A stretch of DNA of 64,000 nucleotides from Capniomyces stellatus (Eukaryota; Kickxellomycota; Harpellomycetes; Harpellales; Legeriomycetaceae). Below, one piece after another: positions 1 to 10,168 of the stretch. The notes under the pieces are model-generated. The model worked only from the letters and a program-made list of their open reading frames with translations, searched no databases and was not told where the DNA came from. Within the stretch, counting starts at the first letter, position 1. Each line of letters starts with the position of its first letter. Location: NCBI GenBank assembly GCA_001661515.1, contig LUVW01000015.1:205553-269552 (forward strand). Direction: 5' to 3'. The translations under genes were made by a program, and so were the position numbers.

Positions 1-518
1 ACCAGTTTTTAAGCACAATTCCGCACGCAACTCTGGCCCAGGACATAAACCGCACTGCTGAAATCAATTTAGTCAAGTGTCGAGTCGTGTGAATAATGTT
101 GTAAATAAATGCTTTTTACCATCTTGGCTATACAGCTCGTGGTGCAATTCTTTAAAATTAGACTCTAGCCATTGTTCGCACTTTTTTCTTGCAGTTCCAA
201 ACTCGCAATACTGTTTGGTTATTTAAAATACAGTTGACATTGTTGATTTTGTATCCAATTCAGTAAATTAATTGGCATGAATTACTCGGCTTTATTCATA
301 GAAAGTGTTTTTTTCGCAAACGGAACATATCATGTACGTACCTCTGGAGGAAATCCACAAACTAAAACAAAATCATATAATATATTTAAGATATTTTTTT
401 TAAAAACAAAAAAAAAAACATGCTATTTCAGCGAATACAGGGTTAAGCTGTGTTTGTATTAGAATTGAATCTTACCTTCGCAGTAAACAATTTCGCGAGA
501 TACAAGCTCCTCAGACAT
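1..518 (-). CDS. TMA22: Density-regulated protein DENR/Tma22, N-terminal part (truncated by window edge)
   Basis: Translation factor that pairs with MCT-1/Tma20 on the 40S subunit and promotes recycling and reinitiation. Exons on the minus strand: 518-476, 361-342, 210-120, then at least one more running off position 1. Joined, the start reads MSEELVSREIVYCEVCGFPPE then YCEFGTARKKCEQWL. This is the hallmark DENR N-terminus, with a YCxVCxxPPEYCEF-type cysteine cluster that may bind zinc. Introns 1 and 2 are GTAAGA..TAG and GTACGT..CAG and keep frame. The next donor, GTAAAA at 119, is less certain, and I could not fix the following exon. The SUI1-like C-terminal domain lies outside the window. 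Identity is secure from the cysteine pattern; the last boundary is not. Confidence 0.8.
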
Positions 519-1194
519 GGTATTAATATTTGTTGTTTTTTATTAAATTAATCTTTTTAAATCTAATTCAAAAAAACTGAGATTTAAAGGGTTAAAAGGT
601 ACAAATTGATTTATTTTTATTTTTATCGGTTTAGTGATGTTATTTACTTGCTTTCAGTTGAGTTAAAATAACTGTTGTGGGTTTTAACAGAAAACGAAAA
701 CGAAAACAGAAATTATTGTTTTTTTTTCGCTTTTTTTTTTTGCAATAGCTAATTAAATACCTGACTTTTTTCCACTTTTCCGCTAAAAATTTCTCTAGAT
801 TGGTTCATTTCTGATTGGCAATCATTAGGGATTCTAGAGTTGTAATATAACATTCGTACCAATTCAACCAAATAAGAAAAAACAGCAGAAATAATTCTTC
901 AACCAACTCTATCTCAGACCTAGAAACCAACCAGAACTCGGAGAGACATTCCATTCTTTACAATACTCACCACAGTATAATCGTAAATAGCAGTATACTG
1001 GCGTTTGGTATAAGAACTTGTCTTTGCATTCACTGATTTTGTACTTGCCGAACATAAATGTAAATACCCAAAGTTAACTGGAATACCGAATCGATTTTTC
1101 TGTAAAACGACACGTTGCCTCTAGCTTATTTTTTTTTCAAGTCAGAATCCCTTCTTTTAATAATTAGCGAAATTTTAGATTGAAGCAGGCTAAA
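519..1194. other. Intergenic, divergent promoters of TMA22 and NAA38
   Basis: AT-rich spacer between two divergent genes, with several poly-T and poly-A runs (for example around 719-740). No open frame with family resemblance and no convincing TATA box or operator. Confidence 0.5.
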
Positions 1195-1602
1195 ATGAAT
1201 ACAGATTGCCAAAATGCTGACTTTTCTAAAGAGAGTATGCTTTCGGTACTCCAGAGCTTCATTAACAAAAAAGCCAACATTATAATAAGCGATGGTCGGC
1301 AGTTTCTGGGCCACTTTATTTGCGTAGACGATAAGCAGAATGTAATACTATCCAATTCAACCGAGATTCGGAATGGTAAATCTAATATGTAATAAATAGA
1401 TGGTCGATTTGGAGAGCTGATAATGGTGTTGTGTTTGGTTGCGGTAAAGTGCAAATCAATTTTCACAGCAGCAATTGTATGCATCGTGCTGTAATTATAC
1501 TTGTATATTGTACTTGTAGGTCGCACACGGAAGGTTGGGATAGTAATGTTGCCCGGGATTCATATTATGAAATTTAGTATTGAAAAAGATGTTTACAACT
1601 AG
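1195..1602 (+). CDS. NAA38: Naa38/Mak31-like Lsm-fold auxiliary subunit of NatC N-acetyltransferase
   Basis: Small Lsm-fold protein; in other eukaryotes Naa38 joins Naa30 and Naa35 to acetylate protein N-termini on the ribosome. Exons 1195-1375 and 1520-1602 (GTAAAT..TAG), 87 residues. Sm1-type motif: SDGRQFLGHFICVDDKQNVI, then the exon-2 strand VGIVMLPGIHIMKFSI, which aligns with the RVLGLAMVPGHHIVSIEV end of human NAA38. An in-frame ATG lies 15 bases upstream at 1180. I chose 1195 because it has A at -3, whereas the upstream ATG follows TTTTAG. Alternative: another Lsm protein such as Lsm8, but the GHFIC..NVILSN pattern and the PGxHI turn fit Naa38 better. Confidence 0.75.
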
Positions 1603-1907
1603 AAATCACTCGGGCCAAGAGTGAGATTGTCGGCTTATGGCAGCATATTTGCACCAATTATGTTTTATACTTTAGATTTATTTATCATTACTTTGCTAAT
1701 GTGTACTTAATACATTGTAGCTTTATTTACTTTGGCTACTATTGCTACTTGGGTTTTTTTCTTTTAGGAAATAGTGATTTGGATTATTATAAGAAGAATA
1801 AATGTTGAAAGTAGTTTAAAGATGCTAGCCATACTACTGTATTTGACTATAAAAGCAGGAATGGTAATCAAGGAAATGATTTGTTAATCTCGTTTGTTTT
1901 CAGGTTA
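1603..1907. other. Convergent 3' spacer
   Basis: Tail-to-tail spacer between NAA38 and the NDUFA2 homologue. It is T/A-rich and should contain both poly(A) signals. No coding content seen. Confidence 0.5.
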
Positions 1908-2563
1908 TTAATTAAGTGCTTTCTGTTCGGTGCTTGTGACTAGCTCCTTGAATCTATTTCCTACTTCGGCTTCAGATAGATTCTCAAGAACGATCTTCTT
2001 CTCTACCCCTTTTTCTACGTCGAATTAAGGTAATAAAACAACATTTAGTATATTGCAGCTCGGGGGTGAGGATTGTGGTTGGATTAAGCAAATTAAAAAG
2101 AATAAGTGTCTGCTATTTTTATTATATCTTAATTATGTACAAGTTAATATATACATACCAAAGCGCGCAATAACACGGTTTTCGACATTAGTAGCCTCTC
2201 TGATCAAGATTGGGATCCCAGGATTTGCTGACTTGATGTCTTTATATTTGTTTAGAATGAAGGATCTAAGTGAAATTCAAACATTGAAATTCGATTGTTA
2301 AGATTGCGAACACCAAGTCAAAGGCTTTTATAAAGCAAATACGCATATATATATATATATATATATATTCGCTTTATCTCAGAGCTTAAATTGATATACT
2401 AAAAAAGTGAACGTGTAAACATGGTTTATAAATATTAGAGTGTGTGATAAATCCAGAAATTAAACGAGTGTTGTATTTAATGCAAGTACCTCAATCCTTG
2501 GCTTGATGGAGATGGGGAAAGATGAATTCTTACTTCTCTTAAACTTTTTACAAAGACATTCAT
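1908..2563 (-). CDS. NDUFA2: NADH:ubiquinone oxidoreductase (complex I) subunit NDUFA2/B8
   Basis: Accessory subunit of the matrix arm of mitochondrial complex I with a thioredoxin-like fold. Exons 2563-2490, 2265-2159 and 2014-1908, 95 residues (human 99). The start MNVFVKSLREVRIHL matches the LREIRIHLCQ start of human NDUFA2, followed by SFILNKYKDIKSANPGIPIL, matching ..KKANPDLPILIREC, and the C-terminal stretch VLENLSEAEVGNRFKELV. The cysteine after RIHL in the human protein is a serine here, and the second CxxC-like cysteine is alanine (REAT), so the redox pair of some homologues is absent. Intron 1 carries an (AT)n tract at about 2346-2368. Both introns end in TAG. Confidence 0.9.
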
Positions 2564-3396
2564 TTTGCAGTATAGAATTTAGAATCTGTAGTTTTTAGTG
2601 TCGTTTTTCGAGTATTCACCAAGAGTAAAGCTAAAGGAGTAACTGAGAATACTTTGTTTACTAATTATTTATTGTAACAATCCATATCATACCACCGCTT
2701 TTAGGGTAAGGTTTTTAGCCAAATAAGGGCGTTTAAGTTGGTGAAAAAATATCTGTTTAAATACTGACCAATAAATCGAGTTTCACTATCTATTAGCAAA
2801 AACCATTCAAAAACGAGAAAAGTTGAGCAAATAAAAGCGAGATTTTTTTTTTGATGCGAAATAAAACTAGTATTTTTCTTGCTCAGCTTTAAAGTGCAAA
2901 CTCGGATTCTGGCAATGCGGAAGCACCACAAAGGACCAGCGTAAAGCACAAAAGCACAAAAGCACAAAATGTAGAAATGTAGGTATTTTAATTATAATAG
3001 TCACAAAAAAGAGAAAATGGCACACGGCTCTGGTGAATTGTGGGGAATAAACCAGCTGAGCGAGTATTGACAGACCTGTTTTAACTAAACAGATAAAGAC
3101 CAGGATTAAATGAACAAGATATAAGGATCCAAATATATGTAATCAAGCGTGACGATATACACATGGGCTTTTCAATAGAGTTGCCCACCAAAAGCTTCCG
3201 GTAGTTAAATTTGAGTGTGGTTATTATTTTCCAAACCGTGCATAAAACCCAAAAGATAAACCCGCACAATGTTAATAGATAAAAGTCAGTAAACAATAGA
3301 CATTAAACTTTAGGCTTTAGATTTCAAGTCAAATATGTAAAAGTAAAAGTATAAATAAAAGTATGATAAAGCTCGGAAAGTAAATGTTGTTCAGCA
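2564..3396. other. Intergenic, promoter of NDUFA2
   Basis: Spacer between two co-oriented minus-strand genes. Short open frames on the minus strand (2701-2967, 3081-3296) lack family resemblance and look like chance in AT-rich DNA. A short repeat of AAAGCAC occurs near 2944-2968. Confidence 0.4.
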
Positions 3397-4403
3397 CTAT
3401 CTGCGAACTGTAGAAAATCTCTCAAGCTCAGACATATCAACCTCTTTTACAACAGAGACATTGGCATATGGGATATGGTCCAAGTATCTATAATGACATT
3501 GAATAATTATGTGTGTGTGTTTGTGTGTGTTTCAATCCAGTATTTAAAAGAAAAGGCAAACACCAAAAATCAAAAATCAAGAAAGATAAACCAAAAACAA
3601 TTATATTGCCAATAAACCACGTAAATACATAATAAACAGTAAAATCAATAAACCAAAAACATGCTAAAAACATGGAAATAGTTGTACTTACGGTGGGTTT
3701 ACCAAGCGAATTGGCCTACGGTAAATGGCATCCTCTTTCTCTAGCAGGCTAAAATAATAAAAGCAGCAATGAAACACAACGCGTTACAAACAACCAGTAC
3801 GAAACAGAGCCATGCAGGTGGATAATACATTTAATCATGTCGGCTTGAGCGATTTAAAGTTGTAATTACATGTAATCTGCTTGTCTTCCGATTCTAGGAT
3901 CCGATTCCTTCATAGTTTTAATGTCCTCGTTTGGATTTCTCATAAACTTTTCAATAAATCTCGTTACCGGATTTTCCTATTTCAAACAAGTAAAATAAAA
4001 AAGAACGGATGAGTTTGGGGATTGAAATAAATAGACAACAAAGGCAGGTAATTATAGTATTCACAATGAGAAACAATAATATAAATTTACTTGTCCTTGC
4101 TCTGAAAGATGTTCTTCGACTTGGATAAAAGCAGCCGATGACACGCATAGCACTAGGGTTGCTTTCCACCATTTACCACCTAGTATAAAAAAAAATAACA
4201 AAAAAAAGGAATCAGAAAAAAAGGAATCAAACTTGACCGAAAAGACGATAAACAATAAAAAGAGCTGTTTATAGCAAAAAAAGAATAATCAATAAAACAT
4301 TTTTACCATCAACAGGTGCAGGTCCAGCATTAGAATGAGCAGATCGAATGCTGAATCGCTGGAGTCTGGGTGCGGCTCGAACTATTTGTCTAATTTGAAA
4401 CAT
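3397..4403 (-). CDS. Small mitochondrial single-pass membrane protein (possible respiratory-complex accessory subunit)
   Basis: Five exons on the minus strand: 4403-4307, 4179-4091, 3976-3870, 3748-3692, 3487-3397, giving 146 residues with every junction in frame and every acceptor ending TAG. Residues 1 to about 25 are rich in R, S and A without acid (MFQIRQIVRAAPRLQRFSIR), typical of a mitochondrial presequence. A single hydrophobic segment follows (KWWKATLVLCVSSAAFIQVE). The soluble tail includes DPRIGRQADYILLEKEDAIY and RPIRLVNPPYLDHIPYANVS. This layout suits a complex I or cytochrome oxidase accessory subunit; a distant relation to the fungal 17.8-kDa complex I subunit is possible but unproven. 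The neighbour downstream is the complex I subunit NDUFA2. Gene structure is fairly sure, function is not. Confidence 0.7.
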
Positions 4404-4621
4404 CTTTTGAATTTAGGATTGAAGCTAAAAGGATAAAGCCGTTAGACCTTTTCTTTAATTTTTTTCTATTTCCAATATTGCGGGATTTGTTTTTCTGTTT
4501 ATTATTATTGTTTTAGTTATTGTATCAGTAGGTATTTAGCTCCCTTTTTCTGCTTTTTTTCTGCTTTTTTTCCACTTTACAAATTAAGATTACTTGAGCC
4601 TACCAATAGAAAACGTTCAAA

Positions 4622-4981
4622 TCAAAACTGTTTGCCCATTGGTCCTAGATTTATCAATGCCAAAGAATCGTTAAAGCCATTTCCCGAGCATATTAGTGTC
4701 AGTTTTTTTTCCACCGCCATAACAATTTTTTTTGTTGTAGCTGTTAGCCAGAAGATCCAGCTTAGCATGGAACTCAAGCCAGGAACGATACCGAGTGCCT
4801 AATAACACAAACAGCAAACTTCTTGCTTTAAACACTTGGCTTGATCAGCAAGAGGTTCAAAAATAAGGAAAAAAAACCTTGCTGTGCGTGTCTAGCTAAC
4901 GGATACTATAGCCAGATAACCACCCGATGTGTGGATATGAATTGAGCTTGGACAAACCAAAGCTGCTAATGTCATTGACAT
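4622..4981 (-). CDS. Possible two-exon small membrane protein (uncertain)
   Basis: On the minus strand an ATG at 4981 opens a 25-codon exon (to 4907). A GTATCC..TTATTAG intron joins it in phase 0 to a 59-codon open stretch (4798-4622), giving 83 residues. The middle is hydrophobic (GGYLAIALGIVPGLSSMLSW), like one membrane span, followed by a basic tail. I recognise no family. Other strands and frames of 4730-4870 are also open, so chance is a real alternative. The donor is weak. Treat as a candidate only. Confidence 0.25.
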
Positions 4982-5332
4982 TGGTATTGTATAAATGTAA
5001 ACCGTGTTTTTAAAGTCCAGTAACGCTACTAACCACTAAATCAACTTGGCTAAGTAAAATTTCAGCAAAAAAAAAACAAAAAGCAAATAACAAAAACAAA
5101 AAGCAAAATAAAAAACAGAAGTATATGCGAAACTCTAAAATCGATCAACAAAATGGTTGAATAGACTAGCTAGCGTTTGTCATCCTGATGTAGTCAAAAC
5201 GAATACTTTGAAACAAAATCACACCCAGGGACTTATCCATTCAAAAATAAATGTGTAGAGTAGAAAAGTACTATCCGTCAAGGAGAGATTTGTATCAACA
5301 AAGATTGGTTTGCGGAGTCAGATTAAAGAATT
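4982..5332. other. Intergenic
   Basis: A-rich spacer with CAAAAAGCAAA-type runs near 5070-5115. It lies 3' of the UPF0538 gene. Nothing coding seen. Confidence 0.4.
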
Positions 5333-6202
5333 CTACCACTTTAGCACTGGATTTTTAGAGTATGTATCGTACGCCTCATAATTAAAAAACGACAGTTCGG
5401 TTTCGTTTTCTAAGAAAAAATCGGCATAAATAGCGACAATGGGTTAAGATCAGCTTTTGCTTTGGTTTTATGTATTTAGGAAATGGCAATATAGGCTCTT
5501 ACTAATCCCACAAAACTCGAGAGTCGAACTTTTGTCTTTCAAAAATCCTTCGTTTTCCAAGTTTATTATCAAGTTCTGCGTCTACAAAGACATTCAACAA
5601 CACCAATATTGTATCAATAACCCGTACTTTCTCTTTTCTTTGATAACCAGGAGAAATGATAATAAATGGTACAAAAACATTATCAGACCAAAAAAACAAT
5701 GAAATCAGCAGTAGTTTCCGCTTACCTTGTGGCCAAAAGCATGGCTGTATATTTTCAGCAAATCTACATTTCCAATAGAATATTGTTGTTGCTACTGTAA
5801 AACTTGCTTCAATACAAAACTCATTAAACCCCATTCCACCTGACCCAAGTGTCAAGCTTTAAATTTGAACCATACAAAAAGCAACATAATCGCGCCACTT
5901 ACCAAAACTGACGTTTCTGTAAGGCAAAAAACCCGCCCTCTCACTGATTTCTATTTAGATCAAAGTATAATTCAGTACCGTACCTTAGAAATAATAATAC
6001 AAAGCGAGGAAAAAGCCAGAAAATAAATATCAAATTTTCAGGAAATAGTCGTTTGGATTTCAGTACCTTTTTGACAAATGGCCTCTAGCTCCTTCACAGT
6101 TGTCGTGGCAAGGTCGACTTTGAGAATCAGGTTTTTGCAAGTCTTGTACTCGAAGCTTTTGATTACCCTAACGGTAATAACACTTAAATTGGATTCCGAC
6201 AT
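5333..6202 (-). CDS. UPF0538 (C2orf76-like) protein
   Basis: Conserved eukaryotic protein of unknown biochemical role. Five exons on the minus strand: 6202-6067, 5950-5903, 5763-5726, 5581-5503, 5409-5333; 125 residues against 126 in human C2orf76. Matches along its length: start SVITVRVIKSFEYK (human VTITVRLIRSFEHR), LPYRNVSF, DLLKIYSHAFGHKTQNLIIN (human [20 protein letters not shown]), KDKSSTLEFCGI, ETELSFFNYEAYDTYSKNP and a C-terminal tryptophan. Exon 3 is only 38 nt. All four acceptors are TAG. Family assignment is firm; function is not known for the family. Confidence 0.9.
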
Positions 6203-7026
6203 TTGGCTTATTGTAAAATTAATTCAAAACGCTAATTTATATTGTTTATAAAAGAGTTGTGTATTTTAAGCTCGGTATCTTTTTTTGGCGTTAAATGAGG
6301 GCAGTTTAAATACTCAAAAAAAAGGCTGTTAAAAAGAGCGCATCAAACAATTCTGAAATTAAAAAAAAAAAAAGAACTACCAACTAAGTTTAAGAATAAT
6401 GTAGAAGGAACTGACAAAAACAATTAAATAGGTAAAAAAAAAAGAAAGTGTCAGGTGGTGAACCAACTAATCAAATAAACTATATTAGCTACTGGTATAG
6501 GCCAATAGAGAGCTATGCATCCTCATCCCAAAACGGACAGTGGGGTTCCGAACATTGGCTGTTGTTAGTTTTTATTAAATTGAATAATGATTGCATTGAT
6601 ATTGAGTAATTCCACAAGTTGCGGGATCCCCCTCTCTCAATAAAAGAAAAGCCACGGATCTGATAATAAGACCAAGTCTCCCAGTCATCCGCGCTCCTTT
6701 CCAAAAACTTGAACAATAATAGCTATTATTGAGCAAATAAATAAGCAATGGAGTAAAAAGAAGAAAAGAATGAGATGATTAATTACGAAAATATACAAAA
6801 TTTATAAAATGTAAAGGCATTAGGTATAGTCTCAACTTGAGAATAAAAGCCTTGCAAAGTCGCAAATATTTGTACTGCTGGGCGACATCTATCCGATACT
6901 AAAATATATTAAAAAGTAAAGTATATTAAAAGATACTAAATCATACCAAAACACACTAAGATGTATAAATCATACTAAAAGATACTAAAAGATACTAAAA
7001 GATACTAAAAGATACTAAAAGATACA
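6203..7026. other. Intergenic with an unexplained minus-strand open stretch (6513-6716)
   Basis: Spacer between the UPF0538 promoter and the CTK3 3' end. The minus strand is open over 6513-6716 (68 codons, with SADDWETWSYYQIRGFSF) but has no ATG and an in-frame stop just upstream. It could be an exon after an AG acceptor (TTCAAG), a remnant, or chance. I do not call a gene. Confidence 0.3.
6971..7025. repeat. 10-bp tandem repeat (AAAAGATACT) next to the CTK3 stop codon
   Basis: About five perfect copies of a 10-bp unit ending two bases before the CTK3 stop codon. Degenerate AAGATACTAA-like copies extend upstream to about 6895. On the CTK3 transcript the unit reads AGTATCTTTT, so it lies at the start of the 3' UTR. 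Confidence 0.85.
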
Positions 7027-8283
7027 CTAAATAAGCTCTTTTCGACTCCGGTCCAACTCCCGCTGAGTACTTATCCAGTCGCTTAAGCACAAATCAGACG
7101 TAGCCTCCCACGTATCTTCAAACTCACGCTCGTCAACATCGTCCGGTTTTCTAATCCAGGAGCTTTCTCTCAGCTTCTTATGCTACACCACCATTGCCAG
7201 TAAAAATTAGCTTGTACGACTGAAGTTTTATAAACCAAGCAGCAACGATTAAATTGCACATGGTGAATTATTCGAAAGAAATACCTTTTCTCTGTCCTCT
7301 TCGATTTTGCGAATCACTTCGTTCTTTTTGCCTTCTGCGGATGGATGTGCAGCTCTACAGATTAAGTTTGGTATTTTGGTATTTTAGTAGTTTTGACTTT
7401 TGTCTTTGGCGCTTATCTACTTGTCACAGGGACAGAAAACAAAGACAAATTTGCCATCTGTGTTGACCCAAGCAATTATCTGTTTACTTACGACATATTT
7501 CTTCCATTGAACAGCTTCAAAAGTTTGTCTGTAACCTCTTTAGTAAAATGCTCTTTTTTTCTCCAATTCAGAACAAGCTAGCACAGTTTAGCAAACAAAA
7601 ACAAAATAAAGCGAATGGAATTTTCAAATTCAAATTCATGATATTGCCATCTAAAGCAGAGAATTCAATTTAGGTTTGAAATATGGCCATCTTAAAGCAA
7701 CGCAGTCATCCAACAATTCGCATTTATCTTTACTAGGCAGCAGGCCACCCATAAAGCTAAAGCATCCTCTGAATTTCCGGACGCGGATTTACTATGCTGC
7801 AAAAGAAATACTAGTAGATATGCTCACCTTTTTTGATATACTTAGATTGCCGTCACCTTCAGCTGTATTAGGAATAACACCCTCAACAACCTCCAATATT
7901 ATAGACTCAAACACTTGAACCCAGTCAAATTCGCCCTTCTTTGTCTCCTTATCGCATATTGAATTGATTATATACAGTATATTTATTCGACTGGGTACCG
8001 ATGCCTACACATATATGATTATTGTACTCTTACAACTCTGTATTCTTTGGTGGCATAAGCAATTCGAAATCAACTATTTTCGTAAAGGACGAGCATATAA
8101 TTCTCATTACCCCAAACTTACCTGCTCAATCTTTTCTAAAATACAATCGCTCAAATTCTCGGCCAGCTTTCGATATCTAATCGCAAACTGTGTTATTCTG
8201 TCAATCACTTGCTGAGAAGAGGTTAGATTTTGAAGCATGTTCATGAATGCCATTCGAACCTCAAAAGGGTCTAGGAATTCCAT
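7027..8283 (-). CDS. CTK3: CTD kinase complex gamma subunit Ctk3/Lsg1 (CID-like domain)
   Basis: Non-catalytic subunit of the CTDK-I / Lsk1 complex, which phosphorylates Ser2 of the RNA polymerase II CTD. Five exons on the minus strand: 8283-8122, 8004-7828, 7577-7492, 7354-7285, 7182-7027; 216 residues. The N-terminal CID-like domain starts MEFLDPFEVRMAFMNMLQNL, matching the MDPFEVRMQF start of fission-yeast Lsg1. Next come RINILYIINSICDKE (family NILYxIDSLCE) and LVLNWRKKEHFTKEVTDKL. The C-terminus has HKKLRESSW and EFEDTWEATSDL, the conserved acidic tail. All four acceptors are TAG. The ATG directly abuts a GAAGAAAA tandem repeat in its 5' UTR. Confidence 0.88.
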
Positions 8284-8290
8284 CTTTTTT

Positions 8291-8333
8291 CTTTTCTTCT
8301 TTTCTTCTTTTCTTCTTTTCTTCTTTTCTTCTT
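8291..8333. repeat. 8-bp pyrimidine tandem repeat (CTTTTCTT) in the CTK3 5' UTR
   Basis: Roughly five copies of an 8-bp unit directly upstream of the CTK3 start codon. On the transcribed strand it is a purine tract (AAGAAAAG). Confidence 0.8.
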
Positions 8334-9040
8334 TTTTTCTTTATTTCTTTTTGAACCAGTTGTGGTTTTCGTGTTTCTGAATCTATATCAGCGTTTGTAC
8401 TTGCACCTGTATCCGTACTTGAGTGTATATCTGTGTCCAAGTATGCGTCTATATGAGTATGTTTCTATGTATTTGATCGTGTGTTGATTCTGTTTAGTTT
8501 ATTGTTCTAAACCCGGACTAGAAAATAATCTAAAGAACAGAAAACGAGGAGTAAGGAAAAATAAAAAGTTACTCAACAAAATATTAATTTAACAGAAAAG
8601 TTGGACAAAAAATTGAAATTGTTCATAAAATTACAAATATTATTCGTGGAAAAGCGTTTAGTTAAGTTTGGAAATCAGCTCCTGAAAAGAAACAAGTCAA
8701 GCCTGGATGTGGTTTAGGTAATTTGGTGCCAATTTAATTAGCAAATCAAAAGTGCGCATTGTTTCAAGTTGATATTTTCAAAATCATATTCAAAAAGCGT
8801 TCTTTCACTTGTACTTGACAGCACCTTTCCGATTATACATGCTAAAAAAGGGCAATTGATATTTAAGCAACTACAATTCTATTTAATTAAAATAAACATT
8901 CGACTTTTGCTTTCTTGATTTCACCAATACCTAATTTTCCGGTTTTCAAATAGCAGAAGGAAAGGAAAACAAAAACAAAACAAAAAGAATAGCTAATTTA
9001 AAACCCAAATACCAAATTCCTTACTAAATTATTCCACGAC
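8334..9040. other. Intergenic, divergent promoters of CTK3 and the epimerase gene
   Basis: AT-rich. A TTTCTTTTCAG-like acceptor on the minus strand near 8683 followed by a short open stretch to a stop could be a terminal exon, but I found no matching upstream exon. No TATA box stands out. Confidence 0.4.
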
Positions 9041-9810
9041 ATGTTTGCTGCCAGGAGAGCTATGCTAAGCAGACCTTTACAAAGGCTTGGATTTTCCAGC
9101 AAAGCCAATCTGAGCCCAAGTATTATGGAGTTGGGCAATCTCAATCACGTTGCAATAGCAACAAAGGATATAAAAAAATCCTCCAACTTTTGGAAAAACG
9201 TTATGGGCGCCTCCAAAGTTTCAGAAGTAGTGGTAAGAACCTGTCTGTACGTAAATACGGTCTAGTAGCTTTGTTCTGCTGACTTTTACCATATTTTCTC
9301 AGCTATAGACAGATAAAGACAAGAAAACATTTCCAATTCCTCAAATAGCCTCAGCCGGAGCATGGTGTGTACACAGTTTTTGTTGAGCTTGGTGAGACAA
9401 AGATAGAGCTACTGGAGCCGATTGACGAAAAGAGCCCTATTACAAAGTTTCTTGAGAAAAACGCGGATGGCGGAATCCACCATATATGCATCAATGTAAT
9501 TTTTCACAATTAAAAACTCTGCCTATTTGGACCACACCTAATTTATCCGAATACAACTACTGACTTGCTGTATATTTTTCTTTTGCCTATCGCCCATTGT
9601 AATACGTTTTTTAATTGAAAAAAAACATGAATTTCTCGTGTTTACTTGTTCTAGGTTGAAAGCATTGAAAAGTCAATAGAGAACATCACGTTGAAAGGCG
9701 TTCGGGCGCTTGGTAAACCCAAGATTGGTGCTCATGGATTGCCTGTGGTCTTTTTGCATCCTAAGGATTGTAATGGTGTCCTGGTTGAACTTGAAGAACA
9801 TAAAAAATAA
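9041..9810 (+). CDS. MCEE: Methylmalonyl-CoA epimerase, mitochondrial
   Basis: Interconverts (2S)- and (2R)-methylmalonyl-CoA between propionyl-CoA carboxylase and B12-dependent methylmalonyl-CoA mutase, in the matrix. Exons 9041-9232, 9349-9495 and 9655-9810; 164 residues. A basic N-terminus (MFAARRAMLSRPLQRLGFSS) suggests a mitochondrial presequence. The vicinal-oxygen-chelate fold follows: LNHVAIATKDI (metal His), KIELLEP, GGIHHICIN (metal His) and KDCNGVLVELEEH (metal Glu). The motif LGKPKIGAHGLPVVFLHPKD is typical of the family. Introns GTAAGA..TAG and GTAATT..TAG keep frame. The enzyme is missing from most Dikarya, which helps place the organism. Confidence 0.93.
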
Positions 9811-10168
9811 TAGGAGAGTAAATACCAAGTCGAAATAACATGGATGATGATATTAGCTTTATTTGGACTCTGTTCTTTCTTTCTTTTGTTTAGTTTGGTC
9901 TGTTTGAATTTTAAGACTATGTATTTGTTATTTGGCGATATACCGATCACATTTATTCTTTTTACACGGCATCAATATATCTTTTTATTGGATTAACAGG
10001 GACAACTATAGTCCCAGCGCTATCTCATCCAAGTACAGTTGGGGAATGTTTTGGAACAACGCAACTGTGTTTAAAATAAAATTTGAAAAAAAAAAATATT
10101 CGCTACTATTTAAAATAATAATAATAAGAGTATCGAGAGATGTATCTTAAAGTTTGGAAATGTAACAC
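9811..10168. other. Convergent 3' spacer
   Basis: Between the stop codons of the epimerase and PPIL3 genes. T-rich then A-rich; no coding signal. Confidence 0.5.

Noticed and set aside
2346..2368. (AT)n run considered as a hairpin or regulatory site
   Set aside because: It is a simple microsatellite inside NDUFA2 intron 1.
6513..6716. 68-codon minus-strand open stretch considered as a DSS1/SEM1-like gene
   Set aside because: The DDWETW resemblance is too short, there is no ATG, and the acidic pattern of DSS1 is missing.
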